Shown: positions 18,656 to 33,308, numbered from the stretch's first letter. The stretch: 64,000 bases of DNA from Pseudomonas sp. B21_DOA (GCA_030544685.1 CP086683.1:930001-994000), one strand, 5' to 3'. Notes: generated by a model from the sequence alone, not told the origin. Translations and numbers: made by a program.

Positions 18656-20092
18656 ATGACTCGACTGTTGGTGGAGTGCACACACGTATTCAACCACCCG
18701 AAACTCAATTCGGGGATTCAGCGGGTGGTGCGCAATGTCATTAACAAACTGCCCTCCAGTGTTGGTGATAGCGAGTGCATACCGGTGGTATTGCTCAATG
18801 GCCAGCTCTATCGGGTCTTGCGCCTGGCGCCCCTGAACACGCCGGTGTTCAACGCCCTCGCGACATTCGCTGATCGCCTGGAACGCCTCGCTCATCGCTT
18901 CTGGCAATGGCATCAGCGCCGCGACGCCAAATGCCCGTCGAAGCTGACACGGAGGGCGCTGTATGTGGCGTATCGCCTGACCTCATTCGCCGTATTTGGT
19001 GTGCCGCTGCGATTGTTCACCCGCCTGCGGCATTTCCAGTTACTCAAGCGCTGTTCACCGTTGCAGCACCAGCCTGATGATCAACTGGTGTTGCTGGACT
19101 CGTCGTGGCATTCGGATTTCTTTCCCCATGTCGAACGGCTCAAGCGCGAAGGCGTCGCAATCATTGCGGTGATCTATGACCTCATTCCCCTGACGCATCC
19201 CCATTTCTACGAAGCCCGGCCCGCGCAGGTGTTCAGTGAGTGGTTTGACTGGGTGTGCCGCACTGCCGACGGTTACATGGCCATTTCCGCCACTGTGCGC
19301 GACGAGGTGCGCCATGAACTGCAGCGCCGACTCGGCCCCGCGCAGGCTGAAAAGCGCTGGTTCGACTACTTTCATTTGGGCTCCGAGCTGGACTTGCACA
19401 ATTCGGCAGCAGCAGTGGAACCCGCTTTGCACCAAATGTTCGAGGCACCCGGCCCGGTTTTCCTGATGGTCAGCACGATCGAGCCGCGCAAGAACCATGC
19501 GTATCTGCTCGATGCTTTCGAGCGTGCCTGGGCGGGCGGCTCCGGCGCCAGGCTATGCATCGCAGGGCGCATCGGCTGGAAGTGCGACGAGTTGCTATCG
19601 CGAATACGGCATCATCCCGAGCTCAACCGACGCCTGTTCATGTTCAACAACCTGAGCGACACCAGCCTCGAGCATGCTTATACGCGAGCCAGCTCATTGG
19701 TCTTTCCGTCATTTGTCGAAGGTTTCGGCCTGCCTCTGGTAGAAGCCATGCAACGAGGCTTGCCGGCCATGGGAAGTGACATCGCGGCATTTCGTGAAAT
19801 AGGCGGCGAGTTCATGGCCTATTTCGATCTGCAGGAGCCGCAAAGCCTGACCGACCTGATCAAGGCCTTCGAGGCCAGCGGCCAGTTCCCTGCCAGCAAG
19901 GATGTCAACGAATGGCGCTGGATTGACTGGCGCGAAGCAAGTCAGCAACTGGTCGAGCGCATTGCGCGACGCGTCCTTGCGGGACAGGCCACGCAAGCCG
20001 GCGTTACCCGCGAGAGCGCAAGTGAAGCGGTAGATGAGCCGCCGGGGCTTGGCGAATATCCGCGACTGCGTCCGTCAGGCAGTTTTCTGTAG
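18656..20092 (+). CDS. Glycosyltransferase, GT4 family (divergent third enzyme)
   Basis: Using the ATG at 18656 with GGAG nine bases upstream gives 478 residues. The N-terminus [28 protein letters not shown] has the glycine-rich acceptor-domain start; the C-terminal donor domain shows [30 protein letters not shown] and [19 protein letters not shown], the classical GT4 signature. It is divergent from the other two glycosyltransferases. Its last 18 bases overlap tail-to-tail with the glutathione transferase gene. It probably belongs to the same surface polysaccharide pathway. Mannosyl- or rhamnosyl-type activity is possible but not shown. Confidence 0.87.
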   Translation: MTRLLVECTHVFNHPKLNSGIQRVVRNVINKLPSSVGDSECIPVVLLNGQLYRVLRLAPLNTPVFNALATFADRLERLAHRFWQWHQRRDAKCPSKLTRRALYVAYRLTSFAVFGVPLRLFTRLRHFQLLKRCSPLQHQPDDQLVLLDSSWHSDFFPHVERLKREGVAIIAVIYDLIPLTHPHFYEARPAQVFSEWFDWVCRTADGYMAISATVRDEVRHELQRRLGPAQAEKRWFDYFHLGSELDLHNSAAAVEPALHQMFEAPGPVFLMVSTIEPRKNHAYLLDAFERAWAGGSGARLCIAGRIGWKCDELLSRIRHHPELNRRLFMFNNLSDTSLEHAYTRASSLVFPSFVEGFGLPLVEAMQRGLPAMGSDIAAFREIGGEFMAYFDLQEPQSLTDLIKAFEASGQFPASKDVNEWRWIDWREASQQLVERIARRVLAGQATQAGVTRESASEAVDEPPGLGEYPRLRPSGSFL

Positions 20093-20701
20093 CCCGGCCA
20101 CCGTACGCGGCATCGCGACAAAACCCGGCAACGCTTCGATCCGCGCCAGCCAGGCGCGAACGTTGGCGTAGTCATCCAGCGAGACATTGCCCTCCGGCGC
20201 GTGGGCAATGTAGCTGTAGGCAGACACGTCAGCGATGGTCGGCTTTTCGCCCGCCAGATACGCTGTCTTGCCCAATTCCAGCTCCATGACCTTGAGCAGG
20301 TTGTGCGCACGGCCAATGACCTCCTCGGCATTCAGTTGCGCACCGAACACCGTGATCAGGCGCGCCGCCGCCGGGCCAAATGCGATCGGTCCCGCCGCCG
20401 CCGACAGCCAGCGCTGCACATGGGCTGCGCCCACCGGGTCGGTCGGCAGCCAGCGACCGTTGCCATACTTCTGCGCCAGATAAACCAGAATCGCGTTGGA
20501 ATCGGCCAGCACCACGCCGTTGTCATCAATCGCCGGCACTTGACCGAAGCTGTTGATCGCCAGGTACTGCGGCTGCTTGTGCTCACCCTTGGCCAGATCG
20601 ACGAAGATCAGCTCGGTCGGCAGTTGCAGCAGCGACAGCATCAACTCGACGCGATGGGCATGGCCGGAACGTGGGAAGTTGTAGAGTTTGATCGCTTGCA
20701 T
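20075..20701 (-). CDS. Glutathione S-transferase
   Basis: The 208-residue cytosolic protein has an N-terminal thioredoxin-fold domain ([22 protein letters not shown], with the cis-Pro region QVPAI and [14 protein letters not shown] binding glutathione) and an all-helical C-terminal domain with [13 protein letters not shown]. It conjugates or reduces electrophiles with glutathione. The lone LysR-type gene at 20806, on the same strand just upstream, may control it. The ATG at 20701 starts directly at the family N-terminus. The physiological substrate is unknown. Confidence 0.9.
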   Translation of the reverse strand: MQAIKLYNFPRSGHAHRVELMLSLLQLPTELIFVDLAKGEHKQPQYLAINSFGQVPAIDDNGVVLADSNAILVYLAQKYGNGRWLPTDPVGAAHVQRWLSAAAGPIAFGPAAARLITVFGAQLNAEEVIGRAHNLLKVMELELGKTAYLAGEKPTIADVSAYSYIAHAPEGNVSLDDYANVRAWLARIEALPGFVAMPRTVAGLQKTA

Positions 20702-20805
20702 GGTCGACTCCGCTGAAAAGTGACGTCGCTACGGGGATGAGCGCGCCGATGGAGCCATCATCTATGGGTTGCCGGAACAACAGAATAACCAGCAGCTGCA
20801 ATCGA

Positions 20806-21732
20806 TTATTTCATCTCGTGCAATAACGCCGCTGCGCTCAAGGCCGGATGCTCGCGCAGCGCCTTCACGGCGAAGTCGACAAAACTGCGGATCCGCGCCG
20901 GCGCCTTGCGCCCGCCTTGATACACCACATGGATCGGCAACGGCGGCAACTCAAACTCGGCGAGGACGATTTCCAGCTCGCCCGCCGCCACCTTGTCCGC
21001 GACTTGATAGGACAGCACTCGCGTCAGGCCCAGGCCTTTGCGCGCGGCGGTGATCGCCGACTGATTGGCCGTGACGGTCAGGCGCGGTTCGGTGCGCACG
21101 CTGAGGGCTTCACCGCCGTCGAGAAACGGCCAGTTACGTTGCTGGCCTATCGCGGATGTCGCCACCACCGGCAGCGCGGCCAGGGCCTGGGGATGCTCGG
21201 GTCGGCCATACTCGGCGAGAAAATCCGGCGAGGCACAGATCACTCGCCGCACTTCCCCGACGCGAATCGCATGCTGATTGCTGTCCGGCAGCTCACCGAT
21301 ACGCACCGCGACATCAATGCCCTCCTCGACCATATTGACGACCCGATCCAGCAACAGCGCGTTGATCGACACATCCGGATAACGACAGAGGTAATCGGCC
21401 ATCACCGGCGTCACAAACAGATCGCCAAACAACACCGGCGCAGTAATCGTCAATTGCCCGCGAGGCAAGGCATGGCTGCCTGCCGCCGAATCCTCGGCCT
21501 CCTGCACTTCGGCGAGAATCCGCCGGCAGTCATCGCAGTATCGCTGCCCGGCTTCGGTGAGATGCACGGTGCGCGTAGTGCGCACCAGCAACTGCGTACC
21601 AATGTGCTCCTCCAGCGCCGCCACCGCCCGCGTGACACTTGCCGCCGACAGACCCAGACGCCGCGACGCCGCCGAAAAGCCTTGCTCCTGGGCAACGACA
21701 ACGAAGATCTGCATTTCCTGAAAGCGGTCCAT
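20806..21732 (-). CDS. LysR-family transcriptional regulator
   Basis: The ATG at 21732 with a GAGGAAT ribosome site gives 308 residues. The winged helix (QEMQIFVVVAQEQGFSAASRRLGLSAASVTRAVAALE, residues 5-41) is followed by the LysR substrate-binding domain (GQLTITAPVLFGDLFVTPVMADYL). It belongs to the large subgroup of LysR proteins with this RLTVTAN-type effector domain, for which effectors are mostly unknown. It lies upstream of, and on the same strand as, the glutathione transferase, its probable target. A reading from 21759 adds only nine unsupported residues. Confidence 0.9.
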   Translation of the reverse strand: MDRFQEMQIFVVVAQEQGFSAASRRLGLSAASVTRAVAALEEHIGTQLLVRTTRTVHLTEAGQRYCDDCRRILAEVQEAEDSAAGSHALPRGQLTITAPVLFGDLFVTPVMADYLCRYPDVSINALLLDRVVNMVEEGIDVAVRIGELPDSNQHAIRVGEVRRVICASPDFLAEYGRPEHPQALAALPVVATSAIGQQRNWPFLDGGEALSVRTEPRLTVTANQSAITAARKGLGLTRVLSYQVADKVAAGELEIVLAEFELPPLPIHVVYQGGRKAPARIRSFVDFAVKALREHPALSAAALLHEMK

Positions 21733-21756
21733 GGGATTCCTCGGTGGCGGATACGA

Positions 21757-21780
21757 CAATCGCAGCCGAGGCTGCGATTG
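21757..21780. terminator. Hairpin between glmS and LysR gene
   Basis: CAATCGCAGC (21757-21766) and GCTGCGATTG (21771-21780) form a perfect 10-bp stem with a four-base loop, followed by TGTGGGAGCG. It is a half REP-type palindrome placed just after the glmS stop, so it could end that transcript, although there is no T-run. Confidence 0.5.
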
Positions 21781-21807
21781 TGGGAGCGTAGATCAACGGT
21801 GGATAAC

Positions 21808-23640
21808 TTATTCCACAGTGACCGATTTCGCCAGGTTACGCGGTTGATCGACGTCGGTGCCCTTGAGCACGGCAACGTAATACGACAGCAGTTGCAGTGG
21901 GATCGTATAAAGGATCGGTGAAAGAATGTCGTGAATGTGTGGCATCTGCACTACGTGAGTGCCTTCGCCATTGGTCATCGCGGCCTTGACGTCGGCAAAC
22001 ACAATCAGCTCACCGCCACGGGCGCGGACTTCCTGCAAATTGGACTTGAGCTTCTCCAACAGTTCGTTGTTCGGCGCGACGGTGACCACCGGCATGTCGT
22101 TATCCACAAGTGCCAGCGGGCCATGTTTTAGCTCGCCGGCCGGGTAGGCCTCGGCGTGGATGTAGGAGATTTCCTTGAGCTTCAAAGCACCTTCCATCGC
22201 CACCGGGAATTGCGCGCCACGGCCGAGAAACAGAGTGTGGTTTTTCTCGGCGAACAGCTCGGCGATTTTTTCCACGGTGCTGTCCATCGCCAGCGCTTCG
22301 CCGAGACGGGTCGGCAGGCGACGCAGTTCTTCGACGAGTGTGGCTTCGACGCCGTTGGCCAGAGTGCCGCGCACCTGACCCAGCGACAAAGTCAGCAGCA
22401 ACAGGCCGACCAGTTGCGTAGTGAAGGCTTTGGTCGAGGCCACGCCGATTTCGCGACCGGCCTGGGTCAACAGGGTCAGGTCGGATTCACGAACCAGCGA
22501 GCTGATGCCGACGTTGCAGATGGCCAGGCTGGCGAGAAAGCCCAGCTCCTTGGCATTGCGCAGCGCCGCGAGGGTGTCAGCGGTTTCGCCGGATTGCGAG
22601 ATGGTCACGAACAGCGTGTCCGGCTGCACCACCACTTTGCGATAACGGAATTCGCTGGCGACTTCGACCTGGCACGGGATGCCGGCCAGTTCCTCGAGCC
22701 AGTAACGCGCAACCATGCCGGCGTGATAGCTGGTACCGCAGGCGACGATCTGCACATTGCGCACTTTGGCGAACAGCTCGGCGGCTTGCGGACCGAAGGC
22801 CTCAACCAGCACCTGATTATTGCCTAGACGACCTTCGAGAGTGCGCTGGACCACGGCCGGCTGCTCGTGGATTTCCTTGAGCATGTAGTGGCGGAACTCG
22901 CCCTTGTCGGCGGCTTCGGCACCGTCGGTGTATTGCACGGTCTGGCGCTCGACGGCATTGCCGTTTATGTCCCAGATCTGCACGTTGTCGCGACGGATTT
23001 CAGCGATATCGCCTTCTTCCAGGTACATGAAACGGTCAGTGACCTGACGCAGAGCGAGTTGGTCGGAAGCGAGGAAGTTTTCGCCCAGACCCAGGCCAAT
23101 CACCAGAGGGCTGCCACTGCGCGCGGCGACCAGACGATCCGGTTGCTGTGCATTGATCACCGCCAGACCGTAGGCACCGTGCAGCTCCTTGATGGTCGCT
23201 TTGAGCGCGGCCGTCAGGTCCGGTTGTTCCTTGAGCTTGTGGGTCAGCAGGTGGGCGATGACTTCGGTATCGGTGTCCGAGCTGAACGCATAGCCCAGCG
23301 CTTTGAGTTGTTCGCGCAGCGCTTCGTGGTTTTCGATAATGCCGTTGTGCACCACTGCGATGTCCCCGGAAAAATGCGGGTGGGCATTGCGCTCGCACGG
23401 CGCGCCATGGGTCGCCCAACGGGTGTGGGCGATACCGAGGCGGCCGGCCAGCGGCTGTTCGGCCAGTGCGGTTTCCAGTTCGCTGACCTTGCCCGGACGA
23501 CGCATGCGTTCCAGGGTCTGGTCGTTGGTATAAACCGCCACACCGGCGCTGTCATAGCCGCGGTATTCGAGGCGCTTCAGGCCTTCAAGAAGGATGGCGG
23601 TGATATTACGTTCAGCTACTGCACCGACAATGCCACACAT
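21808..23640 (-). CDS. glmS: Glutamine-fructose-6-phosphate aminotransferase (isomerising)
   Basis: The 610-residue enzyme makes glucosamine-6-phosphate from fructose-6-phosphate and glutamine, the first step to UDP-GlcNAc. Cys2 of [12 protein letters not shown] is the nucleophile of the glutaminase domain (to about residue 220). Two SIS sugar isomerase domains follow, with [17 protein letters not shown] and [14 protein letters not shown], and the C-terminal SVTVE ends as in E. coli. The stop of glmR lies two bases upstream of the ATG, so glmR-glmS form one transcript. No glmS ribozyme is present, as expected for a Gram-negative. Confidence 0.98.
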   Translation of the reverse strand: MCGIVGAVAERNITAILLEGLKRLEYRGYDSAGVAVYTNDQTLERMRRPGKVSELETALAEQPLAGRLGIAHTRWATHGAPCERNAHPHFSGDIAVVHNGIIENHEALREQLKALGYAFSSDTDTEVIAHLLTHKLKEQPDLTAALKATIKELHGAYGLAVINAQQPDRLVAARSGSPLVIGLGLGENFLASDQLALRQVTDRFMYLEEGDIAEIRRDNVQIWDINGNAVERQTVQYTDGAEAADKGEFRHYMLKEIHEQPAVVQRTLEGRLGNNQVLVEAFGPQAAELFAKVRNVQIVACGTSYHAGMVARYWLEELAGIPCQVEVASEFRYRKVVVQPDTLFVTISQSGETADTLAALRNAKELGFLASLAICNVGISSLVRESDLTLLTQAGREIGVASTKAFTTQLVGLLLLTLSLGQVRGTLANGVEATLVEELRRLPTRLGEALAMDSTVEKIAELFAEKNHTLFLGRGAQFPVAMEGALKLKEISYIHAEAYPAGELKHGPLALVDNDMPVVTVAPNNELLEKLKSNLQEVRARGGELIVFADVKAAMTNGEGTHVVQMPHIHDILSPILYTIPLQLLSYYVAVLKGTDVDQPRNLAKSVTVE

Positions 23641-23642
23641 GG

Positions 23643-24419
23643 TTATTTCTCCTGACTGACAGCCGCACAGATCAACGTGATCCCGCGGGCCTGAAGCTGA
23701 TCGCGTGCCTCGACGGTCAGGCGATCATCGGTAATGAGGGTATGGATGCTGCTCCAGGGCAGCTCCAGGTTGGGAATCTTGCGGCCGATCTTATCGGCCT
23801 CGACCATGACGATGACTTCTCGCGCAACGTCGGCCATCACCCGGCTGAGGCCGAGCAGTTCATTGAATGTGGTAGTGCCGCGAACCAGATCGATGCCGTC
23901 GGCGCCGATGAACAGTTGATCGAAGTCGTAGGAGCGTAGTACCTGCTCGGCGACCTGGCCCTGAAAGGATTCCGAGTGTGGATCCCAAGTGCCGCCGGTC
24001 ATCAGCAATACCGGCTCGTGTTCCAGTTCGCTCAAAGCATTGGCGACATGCAGCGAGTTGGTCATCACCACCAGGCCCGGTTGCTGGCCCAGTTCGGGAA
24101 TCATCGCCGCAGTGGTGCTGCCGCTGTCGATGATGATGCGCGCGTGTTCGCGGATGCGTTTTACCGCCGCGCGGGCGATCGCCTGCTTGTACTTGGAAAT
24201 ACTCTGCGCCGCTTCTGCGACCAGTTCTTGCGGCATGGTGATTGCACCGCCGTAACGACGCAGCAACAGACCATGGGTTTCCAGCGCCGCGAGATCCTTG
24301 CGAATCGTAACTTCGGAAGTTTCGAAACGCTTGGCCAGCTCATCGACACTAACTTCGCCCTGCTCATTGAGCAAGGCGAGGATGTTATGACGACGCTGGG
24401 GAGTATTGCGCTTGGACAT
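23643..24419 (-). CDS. glmR: DeoR-family regulator of amino-sugar genes
   Basis: The 258-residue protein has the DeoR helix-turn-helix ([35 protein letters not shown], residues 9-43) and the C-terminal sugar-phosphate sensor domain ([26 protein letters not shown]). It is directly upstream of glmS on the same strand with a two-base gap, the Pseudomonas arrangement called glmR. It probably senses a phosphosugar and tunes glmS; this follows from the family and position only. The ATG at 24419 starts the family N-terminus. Confidence 0.88.
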   Translation of the reverse strand: MSKRNTPQRRHNILALLNEQGEVSVDELAKRFETSEVTIRKDLAALETHGLLLRRYGGAITMPQELVAEAAQSISKYKQAIARAAVKRIREHARIIIDSGSTTAAMIPELGQQPGLVVMTNSLHVANALSELEHEPVLLMTGGTWDPHSESFQGQVAEQVLRSYDFDQLFIGADGIDLVRGTTTFNELLGLSRVMADVAREVIVMVEADKIGRKIPNLELPWSSIHTLITDDRLTVEARDQLQARGITLICAAVSQEK

Positions 24420-24520
24420 GGCGACCTAAGTTTCGTTTCGAAAGATAACGCAAGCAATGAAACGCTATCGAAAGGTTGCCGTCAAGACGCGGAGAGAAAA
24501 ATTCAGAAAGATTGAAATGA

Positions 24521-24612
24521 GTGTGGGAGCGGGCTTGCTCGCGAAAGCGGTTGTTCATTCAACATTGATGTCGACTGAAACCACGCCTTCGCGAGAAGGC
24601 TCGCTCCCACAG
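24521..24612. repeat. REPIN-type inverted repeat pair
   Basis: GTGTGGGAGCGGGCTTGCTCGCGAA at the left and its near inverse ending in GGCTCGCTCCCACAG at the right enclose about 45 bases. It lies in the glmU-glmR gap and is the common Pseudomonas REP doublet. It could also terminate glmU transcription. Confidence 0.82.
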
Positions 24613-24628
24613 GGGGATTGTGGATAAA

Positions 24629-25996
24629 TCAGGATTTTTTGATTTTTTCCGGGCGCTTCCAGCCATCGATGTTCTTCTGACGGGCTCGGCCAACCGCCAG
24701 CTGAGCGTTATCCACATTTTGCGTGATGGTAGAGCCAGCCGCAGTGGTTGCACCATTGGAGATATCCACAGGGGCAACCAGCGAGTTGTTGGAACCGATG
24801 AACACATCCGCGCCCAAAACAGTTTTCCACTTGTTGGCGCCATCGTAGTTGCAGGTGATGGTGCCAGCGCCGATGTTGGTGCGCGCGCCGATTTCGGCAT
24901 CGCCCAGGTAGGTTAGATGCCCAGCCTTGGCACCCTCGCCCATGTGCGCATTTTTGAGCTCAACGAAGTTACCCACATGGGCGCGCGCTTCGAGCACAGT
25001 GCCCGGGCGCAAACGCGAGAAGGGACCGGCGTCGCTGCCTTCACCGAGAATGGCACCTTCGATATGACTGTTGGCCTTGATGATCACGCCTTTGCGCAGG
25101 GTACTGTCCTTGATCACGCAGTTCGGGCCGATCTGTACGTCGTCTTCAATGATCACCTTGCCTTCAAGGATCACGTTGATATCGATCAGCACATCGCGGC
25201 CTACGCTGACTTCGCCACGTACGTCGAAACGGGCCGGGTCGCGCAGGGTAACGCCTTGAGCCATCAGGCGACGGCCGGCGCGCAACTGGTAATGACGTTC
25301 CAGTTCAGAGAGCTGCTTGCGATCATTGGCGCCCTGCACTTCCATCGGGTCGTGCGGTTGTTCGGTAGCCACGACCAAACCATCGCTGACCGCCATTTCG
25401 ATCACGTCGGTGAGGTAGTACTCGCCCTGCGCGTTGTTGTTCGACAGGCGACTCACCCAGTCAGCCAGGCGATCGGCCGGCACAGCGAGGATGCCGGTGT
25501 TGCCTTCGGTGATCGCACGTTGCGCTTCGCTGGCATCTTTGTGCTCGACGATTGCCGCGACCTTGCCGTCAGCATCACGCACGATGCGGCCGTAACCGGT
25601 CGGGTCATCCAGCTCAACAGTGAGCAAACCCATCTGCCCGGGCACGACATGCTTGAGCAGACGTCGCAGGGTTTCCACTTCAATCAGCGGCACATCGCCG
25701 TAGAGGATTAGCACGGTGCCCGCTTCGATGAACGGCACCGCTTGAGCGGTGGCATGGCCGGTGCCCAGTTGCTTGTCCTGCAACACGAAATTCAGGTCAT
25801 CAGCTGCCAGACGCTCCCGCACCGCATCGGCACCGTGCCCGATCACCACGTGGATGCGTTGTGGATCAAGTTGTCGGGCGCTGTGGATAACATGACCAAG
25901 CATGGAGTTGCCGGCAATCGGGTGCAGCACCTTGGGCAGCGCCGAACGCATGCGAGTGCCTTGACCGGCCGCGAGGATAACGATTTCGAGAGACAT
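24629..25996 (-). CDS. glmU: Bifunctional GlmU: GlcN-1-P acetyltransferase / GlcNAc-1-P uridylyltransferase
   Basis: At 455 residues, this has the family length. The N-terminal uridylyltransferase domain carries [11 protein letters not shown] and [12 protein letters not shown]; the C-terminal left-handed beta-helix acetyltransferase has hexapeptide repeats ([16 protein letters not shown]) and [17 protein letters not shown]. It makes UDP-GlcNAc for peptidoglycan and LPS, completing the path begun by glmS nearby. The start ATG at 25996 follows the ATP synthase operon terminator by about 65 bases, so it has its own promoter or receives read-through. Confidence 0.97.
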   Translation of the reverse strand: MSLEIVILAAGQGTRMRSALPKVLHPIAGNSMLGHVIHSARQLDPQRIHVVIGHGADAVRERLAADDLNFVLQDKQLGTGHATAQAVPFIEAGTVLILYGDVPLIEVETLRRLLKHVVPGQMGLLTVELDDPTGYGRIVRDADGKVAAIVEHKDASEAQRAITEGNTGILAVPADRLADWVSRLSNNNAQGEYYLTDVIEMAVSDGLVVATEQPHDPMEVQGANDRKQLSELERHYQLRAGRRLMAQGVTLRDPARFDVRGEVSVGRDVLIDINVILEGKVIIEDDVQIGPNCVIKDSTLRKGVIIKANSHIEGAILGEGSDAGPFSRLRPGTVLEARAHVGNFVELKNAHMGEGAKAGHLTYLGDAEIGARTNIGAGTITCNYDGANKWKTVLGADVFIGSNNSLVAPVDISNGATTAAGSTITQNVDNAQLAVGRARQKNIDGWKRPEKIKKS

Positions 25997-26060
25997 GACT
26001 GGCTACCAATCCTGGGTGGTCAGCGACTGCGACCGGTTTGTGGGAATTCGGAAAAGAAAA

Positions 26061-26085
26061 AGGGTAGCCGAGGCTACCCTTTTTT
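26061..26085 (-). terminator. Intrinsic terminator of the ATP synthase operon
   Basis: AGGGTAGC (26061-26068) and GCTACCCT (26073-26080) form a tight GC-rich stem with loop CGAG, with A-runs on the left and T6 on the right. It therefore works in both directions and closes the atp operon after atpC. Confidence 0.9.
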
Positions 26086-26113
26086 ATCAATCGCACAACA
26101 AGCGGCTGACGGA

Positions 26114-26539
26114 TTAACCGCCAAACTTCTTGCGGATCTGCTGGACGGTGCGCAGCTGGGCTGCAGCCTCGGCCAGACGAGTGGCAGCGGCGCCGTAATC
26201 GAAGTCCGCGCCTTTTTCGTTCAGGGCATTCTCGGCAGCCTTGAGAGCTGCCTGAGCCTGAGCTTCATCCAGGTCGGCGGCACGTTGCACGGTATCGGCA
26301 AGTACCTTGACCATGTTCGGCTGAACCTCGAGGAAACCACCGGAGATGTAGAACACCTCAGCTTCCCCGCCTTGCTTGATCAGGCGGATCGGACCCGGCT
26401 TGAGATTAGTGATCAGCGGCGCGTGACCCAGAGCGATACCAAGATCACCCAGTGCACCGTGCGCAATCACCATCTCGACCAGGCCGGAAAAGATTTCCCC
26501 TTCCGCGCTGACGATATCGCAATGGACTGTCATAGCCAT
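26114..26539 (-). CDS. atpC: ATP synthase F1 epsilon subunit
   Basis: The 141-residue protein has the N-terminal beta-sandwich ([36 protein letters not shown]) and a C-terminal helical hairpin rich in Ala ([21 protein letters not shown]). Epsilon couples the central stalk to the c-ring and damps ATP hydrolysis. It is the last gene of the atpIBEFHAGDC operon, 45 bases after atpD, and is followed by the terminator. Confidence 0.97.
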   Translation of the reverse strand: MAMTVHCDIVSAEGEIFSGLVEMVIAHGALGDLGIALGHAPLITNLKPGPIRLIKQGGEAEVFYISGGFLEVQPNMVKVLADTVQRAADLDEAQAQAALKAAENALNEKGADFDYGAAATRLAEAAAQLRTVQQIRKKFGG

Positions 26540-26584
26540 CTGATTGCCTCAACCTAAATTAGCGCCCGTTGCCGGACGCCGGGA

Positions 26585-27991
<1,407 letters not shown>

Positions 27992-28852
27992 TTAAACCGC
28001 GGCAGCGCCGCCGACGATTTCCGAGATCTCTTGGGTGATCGCAGCCTGACGCGCCTTGTTGTAGATCAGCTGCAAATCGCTGATCAAATCACCGGCGTTG
28101 TCGGTAGCGTTCTTCATCGCGATCATCCGCGCAGCCTGTTCAGCCGCGTTGTTCTCGACCACCGCCTGGTAGACCTGCGACTCGACGTAACGGACCATCA
28201 AGCCGTCAAGCAGCTCCTTGGCGTCCGGTTCGTAGAGATAGTCCCAGTGGTGCTTGAGATCCTGATCCGGGGTGGCCACCAGTGGAATCAACTGCTCCAC
28301 GGTAGGCTGTTGCGTCATGGTGTTGATGAACTTGTTGGACACCACGGACAGGCGGTCGATACGGCCGTCCAGGTAGGCATCCAGCATCACCTTGACGCTG
28401 CCGATCAGATCATTGATCGACGGCTCTTCACCCAGGTGGCTGATAGCTGCAACGACGTTACCGCCGAAGTTGCGGAAAAAGGCCGCACCCTTGCTACCGA
28501 CTACACACAGATCAATCTCGACGCCGTTTTCGCGGTTTACCGCCATGTCCTTGACCAGGGCCTTGAACAGGTTGGTGTTCAAGCCGCCGCACAGACCACG
28601 GTCACTGCTCACCACAACATAACCAACGCGCTTGATTTCGCGGTCGATCATGAACGGGTGGCGGTATTCCGGGTTGGCGTTGGCCAGATGCCCAATTACC
28701 TGGCGGATACGCTCCGCATAAGGACGGCTAGCAGCCATGCGCATTTGTGCCTTGCGCATTTTGCTGACCGCCACTTTTTCCATGGCGCTGGTAATCTTTT
28801 GCGTGCTTTTGATGCTCGCAATCTTACTGCGAATCTCTTTTGCGCCTGCCAT
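27992..28852 (-). CDS. atpG: ATP synthase F1 gamma subunit
   Basis: The 286-residue rotor subunit begins [32 protein letters not shown] (the N-terminal half of the coiled-coil shaft) and ends [24 protein letters not shown] (the other half), with [10 protein letters not shown] in the Rossmann-like domain. It links c-ring rotation to the alpha3beta3 head. It lies between atpA and atpD. Confidence 0.97.
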   Translation of the reverse strand: MAGAKEIRSKIASIKSTQKITSAMEKVAVSKMRKAQMRMAASRPYAERIRQVIGHLANANPEYRHPFMIDREIKRVGYVVVSSDRGLCGGLNTNLFKALVKDMAVNRENGVEIDLCVVGSKGAAFFRNFGGNVVAAISHLGEEPSINDLIGSVKVMLDAYLDGRIDRLSVVSNKFINTMTQQPTVEQLIPLVATPDQDLKHHWDYLYEPDAKELLDGLMVRYVESQVYQAVVENNAAEQAARMIAMKNATDNAGDLISDLQLIYNKARQAAITQEISEIVGGAAAV

Positions 28853-28902
28853 GTAACACCTATCAGGTTAGCAAGCGGGAGCCTCGCGGCTCCCGCTGCG
28901 GC

Positions 28903-30447
28903 TTACCAGGTTTGGGTGGCCTTGAACTTCTCGATACCGGCTTTCATGCCAGCGTCGATTTCGTCATTGAAGTCACCTTTAACGTTGATCTTGGCCATCA
29001 AATCGGCGTGATCGCGGTTGAAGAAAGCAATCAGCGCTTGTTCGAAGCTGCCGACCTTGGCGATTTCAATGTCAGTCAGGAACCCACGCTCAGCGGCATA
29101 CAGCGACAGCGCCATGTCAGCGATCGACATTGGTGCGTATTGCTTCTGCTTCATCAGCTCGGTAACGCGCTGACCATGCTCAAGTTGCTTGCGGGTCGCT
29201 TCGTCCAGGTCAGAAGCGAACTGGGCGAATGCCGCCAGTTCACGGTACTGAGCCAGAGCGGTACGGATACCACCGGAGAGCTTCTTGATGATCTTGGTCT
29301 GAGCGGCACCACCCACACGGGATACCGAAACACCGGCGTTCACTGCAGGACGGATGCCCGAGTTGAACATGGCCGATTCCAGGAAGATCTGACCGTCGGT
29401 GATGGAAATCACGTTGGTCGGAACGAACGCGGAAACGTCGCCAGCCTGGGTTTCGATGATCGGCAGTGCGGTCAGGGAACCGGTTTTGCCGGTCACTGCG
29501 CCATTGGTGAACTTCTCTACGTATTCTTCCGAAACGCGGGATGCGCGCTCCAGCAGACGGGAGTGGAGATAGAACACGTCGCCTGGGTAAGCTTCACGGC
29601 CTGGTGGACGGCGCAGCAGCAGGGAAATCTGGCGGTAAGCCACTGCCTGCTTGGACAGATCGTCATAAACGATCAGCGCGTCTTCACCGCGGTCGCGGAA
29701 GAATTCACCCATGGTGCAACCGGAGTACGGTGCCAGGAATTGCAGCGCAGGAGATTCCGAAGCACTGGCAGCCACGATGATCGTGTTGGCCAGGGCGCCG
29801 TTTTCTTCCAGCTTGCGAACCACGTTGGCGATGGTCGATTGCTTCTGACCGATTGCAACGTAGACGCAGAAAATGCCGCTGTCTTTCTGGTTGATGATCG
29901 CGTCGATCGCCAGAGCGGTTTTACCGATCTGACGGTCACCGATGATCAGCTCACGCTGGCCACGGCCGACAGGGATCATGGCATCGACAGCCTTGTAGCC
30001 AGTCTGTACAGGCTGGTCTACCGACTTACGCCAGATCACGCCTGGAGCAACTTTCTCGACCGCGTCGGTCTCGGTGTTGCCCAGTGGACCTTTGCCGTCA
30101 ACAGGGTTACCCAGAGCATCGACTACGCGACCCAGCAATTCCTTACCAACGGGAACTTCGAGGATGCGGCCGGTGCACTTGGCGCTCATGCCTTCAGCCA
30201 GCGACTGGTAGGAGCCCAATACCACGGCACCTACGGAGTCCTGCTCCAGGTTGAGGGCCATACCGTAGACGCCGCCCGGAAACTCGATCATCTCGCCGTA
30301 CATGACGTCGGCCAGACCGTGAATCCGCACGATGCCGTCAGATACGCTGACGACAGTGCCTTCGTTACGGGCTTGGGAGGTCACATCGAGCTTGTCGATG
30401 CGGCCCTTGATAATTTCACTTATTTCGGAAGGATTGAGTTGCTGCAT
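28903..30447 (-). CDS. atpA: ATP synthase F1 alpha subunit
   Basis: The 514-residue regulatory nucleotide-binding subunit has the P-loop GDRQIGKTA near residue 170 and [41 protein letters not shown]. The N-terminus ([17 protein letters not shown]) packs with delta. It forms the F1 hexamer with beta. It lies 21 bases after atpH and 50 before atpG in the operon. Confidence 0.98.
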   Translation of the reverse strand: MQQLNPSEISEIIKGRIDKLDVTSQARNEGTVVSVSDGIVRIHGLADVMYGEMIEFPGGVYGMALNLEQDSVGAVVLGSYQSLAEGMSAKCTGRILEVPVGKELLGRVVDALGNPVDGKGPLGNTETDAVEKVAPGVIWRKSVDQPVQTGYKAVDAMIPVGRGQRELIIGDRQIGKTALAIDAIINQKDSGIFCVYVAIGQKQSTIANVVRKLEENGALANTIIVAASASESPALQFLAPYSGCTMGEFFRDRGEDALIVYDDLSKQAVAYRQISLLLRRPPGREAYPGDVFYLHSRLLERASRVSEEYVEKFTNGAVTGKTGSLTALPIIETQAGDVSAFVPTNVISITDGQIFLESAMFNSGIRPAVNAGVSVSRVGGAAQTKIIKKLSGGIRTALAQYRELAAFAQFASDLDEATRKQLEHGQRVTELMKQKQYAPMSIADMALSLYAAERGFLTDIEIAKVGSFEQALIAFFNRDHADLMAKINVKGDFNDEIDAGMKAGIEKFKATQTW

Positions 30448-30468
30448 TGCTCTGCTGCCCCTTCAAAC

Positions 30469-31005
30469 TCAAGATTTCAATGCTTCGGCAAGTTTCGCGA
30501 TTTTGCCGCGAATCGAGCCATCGATAACCAGGTCGCCGGCGCGGATCACGACACCACCAATCAAGGCAGCGTCCTCCGCAACTTGCAGGCGCACTTCCCG
30601 GTTGAGTCGTGCACTGAGAACCTTGGCGAGTTTGTCTTGCTGTTCTTGGTTCAATGCAAATGCACTGGTTACTTCAACGTCTACCGATTTCTCTTGTTCG
30701 GCCTTGTACAGGTCGAACAGAGCGGCGATCTCCGGCAGAAGCAGGAGACGGTCGTTCTCGGCAACGACGTTGATGAAATTGCGTGCCTTTTCATCAAACT
30801 TGTCGCCGCACACGTCAATGAACGTGGCGGCCTTTTCTGCGCTCGTCAGTCGCGGGGCCTTGAGCACGCGCTGCAGGGTGTCGTCTTGCGACACCGCTGC
30901 TGCCAGGCCGAGCATGGCTGACCAATTGGCCAGTTGCTGGTGGGCCTGAGCGTGCTCGAAGGCCGCCTTAGCGTAAGGTCGGGCCAACGTGGTCAGTTCT
31001 GCCAT
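30469..31005 (-). CDS. atpH: ATP synthase F1 delta subunit
   Basis: The 178-residue protein has the N-terminal helical bundle ([15 protein letters not shown]) and the C-terminal OSCP-type domain ([29 protein letters not shown]). It ties the peripheral stalk to the top of F1. It sits 12 bases after atpF, inside the operon. Confidence 0.96.
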   Translation of the reverse strand: MAELTTLARPYAKAAFEHAQAHQQLANWSAMLGLAAAVSQDDTLQRVLKAPRLTSAEKAATFIDVCGDKFDEKARNFINVVAENDRLLLLPEIAALFDLYKAEQEKSVDVEVTSAFALNQEQQDKLAKVLSARLNREVRLQVAEDAALIGGVVIRAGDLVIDGSIRGKIAKLAEALKS

Positions 31006-31017
31006 GATCGCCCTCGC

Positions 31018-31488
31018 TTAGATTTCAGCAGCCAGTTGGTTAACCAGCTCTGCGTGCGCGTTTTGATCGATTGTGGCACCCAGGATCTTCTCGGCGCCGC
31101 CAACAGCCAGCAAGCCCACTTGGGCACGCAGCTTGTCTTTGACGCTGTTCAGTTCCTGTTCGATCTCGGCTTGAGCCTGAACCTTCACACGGTCAGCGTC
31201 GATACGGGCTTTTTCAACAGCCTCTTCGACAATCTGGTTACCGCGTTTCTTGGCTTGCTCGATGATTTCAGCTGCCTGAGCTTTCGCTTCGCGCAGTTGC
31301 TGACCCGCTTTCTCTTGGGCCAACTCCAGGTCGCGAGCTGCACGGCTGGCAGCGTCCAGACCATCAGCGATCTTCTTTTGACGTTCGTGCAGAGCAGCGA
31401 TGACCGGAGGCCATACATACTTCATGCAGAACAGTACAAAAATCAGGAACGCAACGGACTGGCCAATCAGGGTCGCATTAATGTTCAC
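31018..31488 (-). CDS. atpF: ATP synthase Fo b subunit
   Basis: The 156-residue protein has one N-terminal membrane helix ([19 protein letters not shown]) and then a long charged helix ([20 protein letters not shown] to the end) that dimerises as the peripheral stalk. Its length equals that of E. coli b. It lies between atpE and atpH. Confidence 0.97.
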   Translation of the reverse strand: MNINATLIGQSVAFLIFVLFCMKYVWPPVIAALHERQKKIADGLDAASRAARDLELAQEKAGQQLREAKAQAAEIIEQAKKRGNQIVEEAVEKARIDADRVKVQAQAEIEQELNSVKDKLRAQVGLLAVGGAEKILGATIDQNAHAELVNQLAAEI

Positions 31489-31546
31489 GCCAACACCTCG
31501 CAGTTACGTTGTCCATCACACCAAATTACCCGGAAGATCCGAGTAA

Positions 31547-31819
<273 letters not shown>

Positions 31820-31937
31820 TTACGTCGTATGGTTTAGGTTTTTTAGATTAAAGCGGTAAAACAAATCGTTTCAGCTGCCCCGCAAGGAGCTCCCTCCCGT
31901 TTGACCGGGAGGAACATCAGACTAGTCGAGACTGGTC

Positions 31938-33234
<1,297 letters not shown>

Positions 33235-33308
33235 AGTTGCTCTCCAATGGTCGGCTGCCGAAATTCAATAACTTGGCATAATTTGTGCCGACAAAATGCG
33301 CGCAGAGT

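Noticed and set aside
21797..21806. GGTGGATAA near the end of glmS as a DnaA box
   Set aside because: It has one mismatch in the first position; I counted only perfect 9-mers.
21641..23640. glmS-type ribozyme upstream of glmS
   Set aside because: glmR ends two bases before glmS, so there is no leader, and the ribozyme is known from Gram-positives.
28840..30921. 693-codon plus-strand frame opposite atpA and atpH
   Set aside because: It is antisense to two certain ATP synthase genes and its composition reflects their codon bias.
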